The notes under the pieces are model-generated. The model saw only the letters and a program-made list of their open reading frames with translations. It searched no databases and was not told the origin of the DNA. From JAFGLZ01 sp964622545 (GTDB taxonomy: Bacteria; Planctomycetota; Phycisphaerae; UBA1845; JAFGLZ01), in assembly GCA_964622545.1 (NCBI GenBank), contig CAZUQM010000015.1, positions 1-64,000 of the forward strand: a stretch of 64,000 nt of DNA, in the 5' to 3' direction. Position numbers and translations under genes: made by a program. Below, piece after piece: positions 8,756 through 18,100 of this stretch. Numbering within the stretch: position 1 is the first letter of the stretch; each line of letters starts with the position of its first letter.

Positions 8756-10632
8756 AGTTTCAATCGCACGTATTCAATGGCGCGGTGGAACAGGACCCAC
8801 CACACGGGTCGTCGGCCGACGTGGACGCTGGCCACGCCCTCCATGCCGGGTCGTAGCTGGTCGCAGCTCAGGTCGCCCCGGGCCTCGGCCACGAAGACGT
8901 TCTGGTTCTTACAGATCTCGGCGGTCGGGCGGACGCGTTCGACGGTGAAGGTCGAGCACTCCTCGGGCCGCGCGGTCGAGGCGAATCTCCCTTCGAGGCC
9001 CTGGGACAGGTCGTCCACGTCGCGCTCGGGCACGCGGAGCTCGAGCATCAACTCGTCGACCGGCGCGATCTCGAACAGCGGATCGCCCTTGGTGACCACG
9101 CTGCCGAGCCGCTTGCGCAGGTCCCCCGAGGCCACGACGCCGTCGATGGGAGCGCGAACGTTCGCACGCTCGATGCGGTTCTCCAGAATCGTGAGCTGCG
9201 TGGCGATGAGCCGTTTTCTGGCCAGAGCGAGCTGCACGTTGGCGGGCACGTTCTCGGCCATAGCCTGGTTGGCCTCGTGCTCGAGCACCTTGAGCTCGGC
9301 CATCAGCTCGGAGCGCTGATCCTCCAGCTCGTCATGCTTCAGCGAGCACAGGATTTGTCCCTTGCCGATGGCGTCGCCCGGCAGGACGTGGGCCTGCTCG
9401 AGCACCCCGTCGAACGGGACGCTGACGTGCCGGACCTCGGCGGGAGCGACCGTACACGGGACGGAGACGTCGTAGCTCATCGTGCCGAATACAGCCCAGG
9501 CGAGCACGCCGGCGACGGCCGCGGTGGCGATCTTCGCGCGCCACCGGCCGCGGCCCGTCAGCACGCTCACCCCTTCGAGGACAGACTCGGTGAGATGCCG
9601 GAAGATGCCGCGCGACGCGCGCCGTGACATGAGCAACACCGGGACGAACGGCTGGACGCGCATGGCGATCTCGTCGATCTGCTGCCGGTCGAAGGGCTGC
9701 TCCTCGTTCTGTCTGAGGCTGAGCACGCCGACGGTCCGCTCGCCGACCTTCAGCGGAATCGAGGCCACCGAGTCGCCGTTGGCGGCCGACCGCCATTGGG
9801 CGTGCAAGCGATGGCGTCCCGACAGCCCCTCCTCGAACTGCACGCCCTGTTGCTGACAGACGATGGGTGTGCCCAGATCGAGGCATTCCTCCATGGCGGC
9901 ATGGAGCGGCGCGATGCCGGGCGTCGCGGTCGCGACGTGGTCGAGCCCCGAGATGGAGAGGATCTTGATCCGTCGACGACGGGCCAGGCCCAGGCTGACC
10001 TGCTCGCAGCCGAGCTGGTTGCGGAGGTTATTCGTCAGGGCAAAGGCGAGCTGTTCGGGACTTTCGATCTCGGCCGTGCCCGCCAGGCTCGCATCGAGCT
10101 GTGCCTGCGCGGCGTCAGCCTTGCCGGCCGGTCGGCCGCCGAGCACCTCGGCGGTGCAGCTCGCCAGGCTCGTCAACGACTCGAGCATGGCCAGGCGCTC
10201 GGCGAGCTCTTCGCGTTGGACCGGTGTGACGACCAGGGCGACGGCGCCGATGGCCCGGCCCGAGCCGTCGAAGACGGGGGCCGACAGCAGGGCGGCCTTG
10301 ATCGAGCCGGTCTTGGCGTTGTAGAGCTTGGCCCGCGCCGAGGAACGCTCGAGCGATTCGGTCAGGAAATCCTGAACGCTCCGCTTCCAGAAGGCCGGAT
10401 CGGTCGGTCCGGTGTGCCAATCCGTCTCGATGACGTCCGAGGCTCGCGAGACGTAGAGCGAGGCGTAAGGGCTGGCCAGGGCGGTCGAGATGATCTTCAG
10501 GCAGTCCGTGAAGAAGGCGTGAGCGGACGAGCGGGAACCGGAAGCAGCTAGGATCTCCAGGAAGGGATCGGTGTGGGCTTCGACCCGCGCGGTCGATTCG
10601 GCTTGAGTTGGGCTCGATACGGCTTTGGACAT
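8746..10632 (-). CDS. GAF-GAF-transmembrane-HlyD fusion (signal-sensing efflux adaptor)
   Basis: A 628-residue protein with an unusual layout: two GAF-like domains (about residues 40-150 and 190-335) before a single transmembrane helix (about 367-387), then a periplasmic HlyD/MFP adaptor. The adaptor has both lipoyl half-motifs (around VSVPFDGVLEQ and VRAPIDGVV) and an intervening coiled coil. By topology the GAF pair is cytoplasmic, so the adaptor could be gated by a small ligand. The upstream in-frame ATG (10674) directly follows the PilZ stop. The ATG at 10632, preceded by a GGGGGT stretch, looks the better start. It overlaps the M50-HlyD gene by 10 nt. No other membrane-fusion protein with cytosolic GAF sensors is familiar to me. 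Confidence 0.8.
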   Translation of the reverse strand: MSKAVSSPTQAESTARVEAHTDPFLEILAASGSRSSAHAFFTDCLKIISTALASPYASLYVSRASDVIETDWHTGPTDPAFWKRSVQDFLTESLERSSARAKLYNAKTGSIKAALLSAPVFDGSGRAIGAVALVVTPVQREELAERLAMLESLTSLASCTAEVLGGRPAGKADAAQAQLDASLAGTAEIESPEQLAFALTNNLRNQLGCEQVSLGLARRRRIKILSISGLDHVATATPGIAPLHAAMEECLDLGTPIVCQQQGVQFEEGLSGRHRLHAQWRSAANGDSVASIPLKVGERTVGVLSLRQNEEQPFDRQQIDEIAMRVQPFVPVLLMSRRASRGIFRHLTESVLEGVSVLTGRGRWRAKIATAAVAGVLAWAVFGTMSYDVSVPCTVAPAEVRHVSVPFDGVLEQAHVLPGDAIGKGQILCSLKHDELEDQRSELMAELKVLEHEANQAMAENVPANVQLALARKRLIATQLTILENRIERANVRAPIDGVVASGDLRKRLGSVVTKGDPLFEIAPVDELMLELRVPERDVDDLSQGLEGRFASTARPEECSTFTVERVRPTAEICKNQNVFVAEARGDLSCDQLRPGMEGVASVHVGRRPVWWVLFHRAIEYVRLKLWL

Positions 10633-10674
10633 CAAAAACCCCCAGCAGCGCCGGCGCTGCCGCGAAAGGCACAT

Positions 10675-11100
10675 CTACGTCGTCAGCGCCTCGACCACGG
10701 CCTCGAGGTTCTCGGGCAGCGTGATGGGCGCGAAGAACTTGAAGTTGCTGCTGTACGCGCTTTCGCGCACGAGCGAACAGCGCACGCACCGCGCGAACGT
10801 CAGCGGCAGATCCAACCGCGAGCGGTCGAACTCGAGCCGGTAGATGTCGCCCACGGAGACCGGCACGGGGAACAGCGCGCTGAGGCCGCCGATCGAGATG
10901 TCCCCCGTCACGCCCTGGATCTTGAAGTCGAAGAGCTGGCTGGCGTTGCCCGACTGGAGCGTGACCTTGGCCTTGATCGGGTAGCGGAAGCCGGCGCGAC
11001 GTCGCCGGATCTCTTCGGGCGTGTTGTTCTCCAGCTCCTGGAGCAGCTCGAAGCCCGCGTCCTCGCCGATGGGCCCGTGTTGGTTGGCGTCTCCAAACAT
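10675..11100 (-). CDS. PilZ-domain protein (predicted c-di-GMP receptor)
   Basis: A 141-residue protein that is essentially a single PilZ domain. Both c-di-GMP signature motifs are intact: R35-x-x-x-R39 in RRAGFR, and D67-x-S69-x-x-G72 in GDISIGG. The remaining strands give the expected six-stranded barrel length. Its ATG follows the stop of the HlyD gene with no gap (TAG then ATG), with GGAG about 8 nt upstream inside that gene, so the two should be co-translated. The context implies that c-di-GMP controls assembly or activity of the encoded export complex. That is inference; the binding motifs themselves are visible. Confidence 0.85.
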   Translation of the reverse strand: MFGDANQHGPIGEDAGFELLQELENNTPEEIRRRRAGFRYPIKAKVTLQSGNASQLFDFKIQGVTGDISIGGLSALFPVPVSVGDIYRLEFDRSRLDLPLTFARCVRCSLVRESAYSSNFKFFAPITLPENLEAVVEALTT

Positions 11101-12024
11101 CTAATCGCTCCTACAAACGGATCGTGATCCCTGCTCGTTTGATGTGGCCCCGGCCGTCGTGTCCGGCAGGAACGTCACGCGGACCTTCCGACCCGAGATC
11201 CACCCCCCGTCGGCGTTGGGGACCTTGAGCTTCACGCGGAAGGTCTGACTGGCCGCGTCGCCAGCCCGGCTGGCGACCGTGACCGTCCCGCTGCGGGCCG
11301 CTGACGGATCGTCAACGGGCTGAATCCTCGCCGTGCCGCCGAGGCGGACCTTTGATGCGAGGTCCATCGGACAGTCCACGACCACCTCGAGCGGGTCGAG
11401 CTGCACCATGGCTAGAACGGCCTCGCGCTCGTCCACCTGCTCCCCGGTTCGCTTGATCAGCTCCGTCACCACGCCGTCGAAGGGAGCCTGCACACGCAGC
11501 TCGGCCAGCTTCAGCCGCTCGAGCTCGTACCTGTGTTGGGCCTGGCGGTTCTCGAATTCGGCCTTGAGGACCTCGAGACGTCGGACCTCGACCAGCAGCT
11601 CGGAGTCCTCGAGCTCCTTCTTCGACGCGGCGTCCCGCCGATGCAGATCGCGGACGCGGTCCAGCTCGCGCTCGGCTCCCCGCAGGCGGGCCTTGGCCAG
11701 CTCGATATCGACGTTCGACTCGGCCTCGAGCTTGGCCAACAACGTGCGGGTCTGCTGGACGCCGTCGTCCAGGCTCAGCAGCAGCGTGCCTTGCTTGACG
11801 GCCTGACCTTCCGAGACCGTTAGCTTGGCGATGCGTCCGGCGGTGACGGGGCCCAGCGTGACCTGCTGATACGGTTGGGCGAAGCCTTCCACCGTTTCGA
11901 CCTCGCCGGCCTCCGTCGTCGCCCGCACGGGCTGCGCCTCCGGCGACGATTGCGCCGCGGCCGGACCGACCATCAGGCCGGTGATCAGCGTCGCCTTCGC
12001 CAAAATACGTGGAGTGTGTCGCAT
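11101..12024 (-). CDS. HlyD/RND-type periplasmic adaptor protein
   Basis: A 307-residue exported adaptor. Residues 1-24 are a Sec signal ending AAAQ. They are followed by the first lipoyl half (GRIAKLTVSEGQAVKQG), a long charged coiled-coil hairpin (about residues 95-185), the second lipoyl half (VQAPFDGVVTELIKRTGEQV) and a beta-barrel domain. It is short relative to full-length MFPs and lacks an obvious membrane-proximal domain. It is the first adaptor gene after the giant surface protein and directly abuts the PilZ gene. Three HlyD-like proteins in one operon suggest a hetero-oligomeric periplasmic tunnel. SD-like GAAGG lies upstream of the ATG. Confidence 0.85.
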   Translation of the reverse strand: MRHTPRILAKATLITGLMVGPAAAQSSPEAQPVRATTEAGEVETVEGFAQPYQQVTLGPVTAGRIAKLTVSEGQAVKQGTLLLSLDDGVQQTRTLLAKLEAESNVDIELAKARLRGAERELDRVRDLHRRDAASKKELEDSELLVEVRRLEVLKAEFENRQAQHRYELERLKLAELRVQAPFDGVVTELIKRTGEQVDEREAVLAMVQLDPLEVVVDCPMDLASKVRLGGTARIQPVDDPSAARSGTVTVASRAGDAASQTFRVKLKVPNADGGWISGRKVRVTFLPDTTAGATSNEQGSRSVCRSD

Positions 12025-12110
12025 GGTTTCTCTTGCCTTCTGACCTCGTCCAAGGGGCCCCGCTGAGCGCTCGGTCCATCCGAGACAGGACTCCTTTAGG
12101 TCTATCGGTT

Positions 12111-12140
12111 CGCCGCAGGTGCTCCTTCAGCTATGCGGCG
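12111..12140 (-). other. Hairpin between the giant-protein gene and its adaptor genes
   Basis: The 139-nt gap downstream of the giant gene contains a perfect 7-bp inverted repeat: CGCCGCA at 12111-12117 and TGCGGCG at 12134-12140, with a 16-nt loop. A further 5-bp hairpin (CTCGG/CCGAG) lies at 12070-12084. No T-run follows, so it is not a classic intrinsic terminator. It could limit read-through or protect the upstream mRNA, allowing more substrate than adaptor to be made. Confidence 0.35.
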
Positions 12141-12163
12141 CAAGGGTTTGCATCATCAGGGCT

Positions 12164-15100
12164 CTAGCCGTCCTCCTCCTTGGCCTTGCCGGCCGTGCCG
12201 GGGTTCTGGTTGGCGACACCGCCGCTGGCCCGGAACAGGGCCCAGAGCTTGGGCAGCAGGCCCGCGTCTTCGTCTTGGTCCGGCAGGGGTTCGTCACCTG
12301 GGGCCACAGGCGTTTCGGCCGGTGCATCGGCGGTCGGTCCTTGGGCGAGCTCCGGCGGGTTCGTCGTCGCCGGCACGGCATCGTCATCGGGCGTCTCCTC
12401 AAACATCTCGTCGAAGGAGCTTCCCGTCAGGATGGTCGGCTCAATCGGCTCGACGGGCGTGGCGTTGAAGAAGGCGTCGAGCAGGTTGACCTCCTCGGCC
12501 CGGCCGAACTGGGCGTCCGTCTCGGAGGTGCCGTCGGCGGCCGCATCGAGGTCGAGGCCGATCACCTCCGGGCGATTGGTGACGATCTGGACGACATTCT
12601 CCAGCTCGGCCAGCGGATCGAGCACCTGCAAATCTTCCATGCCGTCCCAGAGCTCCGGTTGGCCGTCCTCATCGGAGTCGCCCCGTGAGCCGTCGGCCTG
12701 AGGGCCGCTCGCCACCGGCTGCTGCGGTGCGTGGTCGTCAGCCCCGACGCCCGCGACCTGTTCCGGAGCGTCCGCTGTGTCGTCGTCGGACGTCTCCTGG
12801 TCGGTTGAGTCATCGGTCGTTGGGTCGTCGGTCTGCTCGTCGGCATCGGCGTCCGTCTCTTCGTCGGCGCCGGTGTCGACCTCCGTGGTCACCACGGGGC
12901 TGACGGTCACGCTCACGGTGGCCGTCGACTCGGCGCCGCTCGGGTCGGTGACCGTATAGGTGAAGGTGTCTTCCCCGGCGAACCCGGCTTCCGGTTGATA
13001 GGTGAACGTGCCGTCGCCGTTGTAGGTGACCGTCCCATGGCCGGCCTGCGTGAACGCGTTGATCGTGAGCTCATCGCCGTCCACATCGACGTCGTTGGCG
13101 AGGACGTTGCCCGTGGTCACGGCCACGTACGCCTTGGTGTCGACCGCGTCCTCGACCGCGTCCGGGGCGTCGTTGGCGGCCTCCACGGTGACGCTCACGG
13201 TCGCCGTCGACGTCAGACCCTGCGAATCGGTCGTCGTGTAGGTGAACGTGTCCTGGCCGTGGAAGTTCTCGTTGGGCGTGTAGGTGAAGGTGCCGTCATC
13301 GTTGACCGTGACGGTCCCGTGCTCGGCCTGCGTGAAGTCGCTGATCGTCAGCGGATCGCCGTCCGGATCGACGTCATTGTCCAGCACGACGTCGGTGGTG
13401 ACGGCGGCGTCCTCGGTTGTCGTGACCGCATCGTCGCCGGCCGTCGGGGCGTCATTGACGGAGCGGACCGTGACCTCGACGGAGCCGGTGGCCGTGCCGC
13501 CTTGGCCGTCGGATACCGTATACGTGAACGTGTCCTGGCCGTGGAAGTTCTCGGCGGGCGTGTAGGTGAAGGTGCCGTCGTCGTTGTAGGCGACGGTGCC
13601 GTGCTCGGGCTGCGTGAAGTCGCTGACCGCGAGCTGATCGCCGTCCAGGTCGAGGTCGTTATCGAAGACGCTGCCGGTCGTGACAGCGACGTCCTCGTCG
13701 GTCGTGACGGCGTCGTCGAAGGCCTCCGGCGCGTCGTTGACCGGCGTGACGTCGATCTGGAACGTGGCCGGCGTATCCGACCAATCCTCGCCGTCGTAGG
13801 CGCTGAAGCTGAACCGTGTCGAGCCGTTCCAGTTGGCGTCGGGCTCGAAGGTCAGCTCGCCGCTGTCGATCTGGGCCTGCGAGACCACGGCGCCGGGCTC
13901 GACCCGCTCGCCGCCCAGCAGCAAGGAGCCGTGCTCCGGCAACGAGTCGATCCGGAACTGCTCGATCGCGCCGCCCGGCCGGCTCTGTCCGGCCAGCTGG
14001 GCGACCTCCTCGGCGTCCAAGGCCCGATCGTAGACCCTCAGACCGTCGAGGCTGCCCTCGAAGTAGGCGGTCTCGGGCCTGCTGTCGTTGAAGTCGAGCG
14101 TGCGCCCGATGTCCTGAAGCGGCGTGTCGAACTGGCCTGCGCGACCGCTGTAGGCGTTGCTGAACTCGCCGTCGACGAAGACCTTGACCTCGCCGGAGTC
14201 GGCGTCGCGGGTGAAGGCCACGTGGTGCCACTCGCCGTCGTTGACGGGCTCGGCGCTGCGGGCGCCGTGGTCGTTGCCCACGCCCATGCCGATGCGGCCC
14301 TGATCGTCGATGAATCCCCAGCGGACGTCGTTCGTGCCGCCCGACTGCTCGCTGCCGATGATCGACGGCGAATAGTACGATTGCGTCGAGCCGGTCTGCG
14401 TGGTGCGAATCCAACCGCTGACCGTGGCCGTGCCACCGAGCGTTTGGCTCATGTCCTGGTCGAGGTGGACGTAGTCGTCCACGCCGTCGAACGTGAGCGC
14501 GCCGTCGGTCCGGCCCTCGGTCCAGGCGTCATCCGCCATGTTCGTCAGCGTGCCGTCCTGGCCGCCGACCGAGTCGGAGACCAGCTTGCCCGAGGCGTCG
14601 TCCAGCGTCCACTCCGCCACGAGCCCGTCGGTTACGTCGTCGCCGGCGTCGGCATCATGACCCGTCAGACGGATCACGGCCAAGGAGTCCTCGGGTAGCG
14701 TGACGAGGCCGGCTTCGGCCTCCGGGGCGTCGTTGACGGCCTCGACGGTGACGTGCACGGTGGCCGTCGAGGTCATCTCGCCCGAGTCGGACGTCGTGTA
14801 GGTAAACGAATCCTGCCCGTGGAAGTTCTCGTTGGGCGTGTACGTGAACGTACCGTCGCCGTTGTAGGTCACGGTGCCGTTGTCGGGTTGGGTGAAGTCG
14901 CTGATCGTCAGGGCTTCGTCTTCCGGATCGGTGTCGTTGGCGAGGACGTTGCCGGTGGTGACTGACGCCTCCTCCGTTGTCATGACGACGTCGTCGCCGG
15001 CGGTCGGTGCGTCGTTGACGGCCTCGACGGTGACCTGGATCGTGGCCGTCGACGTGTTGCCCTGGGCGTCCGTGACGGTGTAGGTGAAGGCGTCCTCACC

Positions 15101-18100
15101 GTGGTAGTTTTGGTTCGGCGTATAGGTGAAGGTTCCGTCATCGTTGTACGTGACCGCGCCGTGCTCGGGCTGGGTGAAGTCCGTGACCTCTACGGCCGCC
15201 TCTTGGGTGAGCGGCCCATCGCCCTCGACGACCTGGGCGATCTCGTCGGGCGTCAGGGCCCGGTCGTAGACCTGGAGGTCGTCGATCTCGCCGGTGAAGA
15301 GGTAGTCGCTGGTGCCGGTTCGGTCGCCGCCGATGTTCAGGTGACCGGTGCCGGTGCCGGGGGCGGTCTGGAACTCGCCCGAGTTGCGGAGATCGCCGTC
15401 GAGGTAGACCGACATCGTTGTACCCTCGCGGGAGATCGTGATGTTGTGCCACTCGCCGTCGAGGTCGTCGAGGTCGAGCCCCGTATCCCAACGGTTGCCG
15501 GCACCCGGGTGGTAGACGATCAGGCTGCGGTCCGGCTCGTTGTCAAACTGGAGCGTCCAGTGGTTGTCGCTGCCGTCCGGGTTGGTCTTCGAGAAGAGGG
15601 CGGCCCAGGGGTTCTGGTCCTCGTTGGCGTTGAACCAGACGGACGCGGTGTAGTCGCCCGAGACCTGGAGGCCGTCGCCGTCTTCCGTCTGGATGATGTC
15701 GTTCTGGCCATCGAAGCTGGCCGCGCCGCCGTGATCATGGCCGGCGACCCATTCATCACCGTCGGCGCCGCCCAGCGTGCCGTCATAACCCTGCCCCGAA
15801 GCGTCCGTCGCATCGCCGTCGAGCCGCCAATGCCCGACCAGAGTGTCGTCGGTCGCCTGGCCTCCACGGTCGTTGGCCAGGACGTTGATCGTGGTGGCGG
15901 GCGTGTCTTCCGTGGTGGTCAGGGCGTCGTCCGTCGCCTCCAGGGTGACCCCTTCTATCGGATTCACCGTGACCTCGACGGTGTCCACGCTGACGTTCTC
16001 GCCGTCGTCCACCTCGAGCTGGAACGCCAGCGTCGTCGGCTCAGAGACATCGGGCGAGCTGAACGTCGGGTTAACCGTGTCGGCCCCGTCAAGCTCGACC
16101 GACGGACCGTCCATTTGCGTCCACCGGTACGTCAGGTCCTGTCCTTCCGGATCGGTCGCGCTGCCGGCGAGTTGAACGATCTCGCCCTCGTCGACGGTCA
16201 GATCCGCACCGGCCTCGGCGGTCGGCGCATCGTTTTCGGCGTTGACGGTCACGGTGACCTCGTCCACGCCGGTGTGGAAGCCGTCACTGACGGTGACCTC
16301 GAACGTCAGCTCGGTGTTGGTCAGGCCTTCCGGAGCCTCGAACGTCGGGCTATCCGTATCGCCGCCCGTCAACGTCACCTTCGGGCCGGACGTCTGGGTC
16401 CAGGTGTAGGTCAAGTTGGCCGGATCGACCCCCTTGCCGCTGGCCGCGACGGACCCGTCGGCCTCGTAGACGCGGACGTTCGAGAAGAAGCTCTCGGCCG
16501 TCGGGTTGCCGGCGTCCTGGTCGTTGACGAAGAACAGCCGATCGAACTCGCCCGTGTAGTGCTCGCCCACGGGGATGCGGTAGTGCTTCCACTCGCCGTC
16601 GGCGTCCTCGTAGTCGTCGTAGTCGCCTCGGCCCCAGTTCTGCGTGCCGTAGATGCGGAACGTGCGGTTGCTGTTGATGCCGTCGTCGTTGTCGAAGCCG
16701 ATGCCGTGAATCTCGCCCTGGGCGTCGCTGCGGAAGTCGAACTCGATAACGGTATTCGGGGTGACTTCGTATGGCAGGTCGATGTCCTTCCAGCCGTTGC
16801 CCTTCATGTGCAGCGTCGAGCCGCCGTCGAGCACCTCGATGCTGACGTGGCGATCCTGGTTCCTGCCGCCATAGCTGGTCAGCGTGTCGGCGTCGAACGT
16901 GATCGCCTCGACCGGTGCACCGGTCTCGGCGTGGAGCTTGACCGTCTGACCTTCGTCGACGATCAGATCCTGCCCGGCCTCGACCTCGATCTGCCAGCCC
17001 GGCTCCGTGACGCTGAAACGATCGAACGTGGAGGTGGCGTGGTCGGCGGCCAGGCCGACGGCCCCGCCGTTGACCGGCTCATCGAAGGCGTGGCTCACCT
17101 TCTCCACGCCGTCGACGCTCAGCGAGACCGTTCCGCCTTGGACGCGGACGGCCATGTTGAAGGGTATTCCCGTGTCGATGCGCTCGTTCAGTCGCACGTC
17201 ATCGTGCCACGATCCGTCGTAGTGGCCGATCGTCCAGTAGTCGGCTCCGACGCGGGCTCCGGCGAACTTGAAATCGTTCGGGCCCTGGTAGTCCAGCACG
17301 ACGAACCCGTTCTCCCATTGACCTCCGATGTCCTGCGCGACGAGCTGGACGCTGACCTCGTAGCTCTCGGGCAGCGCGCCGTCGGCGCCGAGAACGGCCA
17401 CGCCGTCGTCGCCCGTCCGCGTCAAGCCGCTAATGGTGAAGGCACCGTCCTGCACCGCCCAATCACCGCGGACGATCTGGAAGTCCTGCGCCTGATCGTC
17501 ATTGAAGGCCTCGTGATAGGGCAGATCGAACGCCGGACCCTGCGCCTCGGGCGTGTCGTACGTCAGGGCGTCCGCGGCCCCGTCGTAGCGTATGCCGGTG
17601 GGCGAATCGAAGGAGAGGTGATGCTCGTTGCGGCCGTCCTCCAGATCCAGCCGGCCTCGGACCGCGCCCGCGGTCAGGACGCCTCGATAGTTGCCGTTGA
17701 CGTTGAAGGTGTCCAGGTCGCCGCCGACCGCAATGTTTTTGGTGGCGTGGTCGCGGGCGGAGATCGTGCCGGCGTCACCACCGATCGTGATGGCGCCCCG
17801 GCCGGTCATGTCGTCCCCGACCGACAGCAGACCGAGGCTCCCTTCGATCGTGACCTCGCCACGCAGATCCGCCCCGACCTGGAGCGCATGCAGGTCGCCG
17901 TGGACGACCAGCGACCCGGCGAGAACGTCGCCGCTGCCGCCGGCGTCGATGACGATGGGCCCGGCGTTGCCGTCAATGTCGACGTCGGCATCGAGTCGCC
18001 GGGCGGTCAGTGAGCCGAGCTCGCCGTCGATGTCGAGGGTTGCCCCGTTGTGGACCTGTCCGGCCGAAAACGCACCCAGTGAGCCGCCGACATGAACGAC

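Noticed and set aside
6530..9319. Long plus-strand open frame opposite the M50-HlyD and GAF-HlyD genes
   Set aside because: No recognisable domain, composition typical of an antisense shadow, and the minus-strand proteins have clear motifs.
12890..15200. Regularly spaced repeats that could suggest a CRISPR-like array
   Set aside because: The repeats are about 285-300 bp coding modules of cadherin/VCBS domains in one continuous reading frame.
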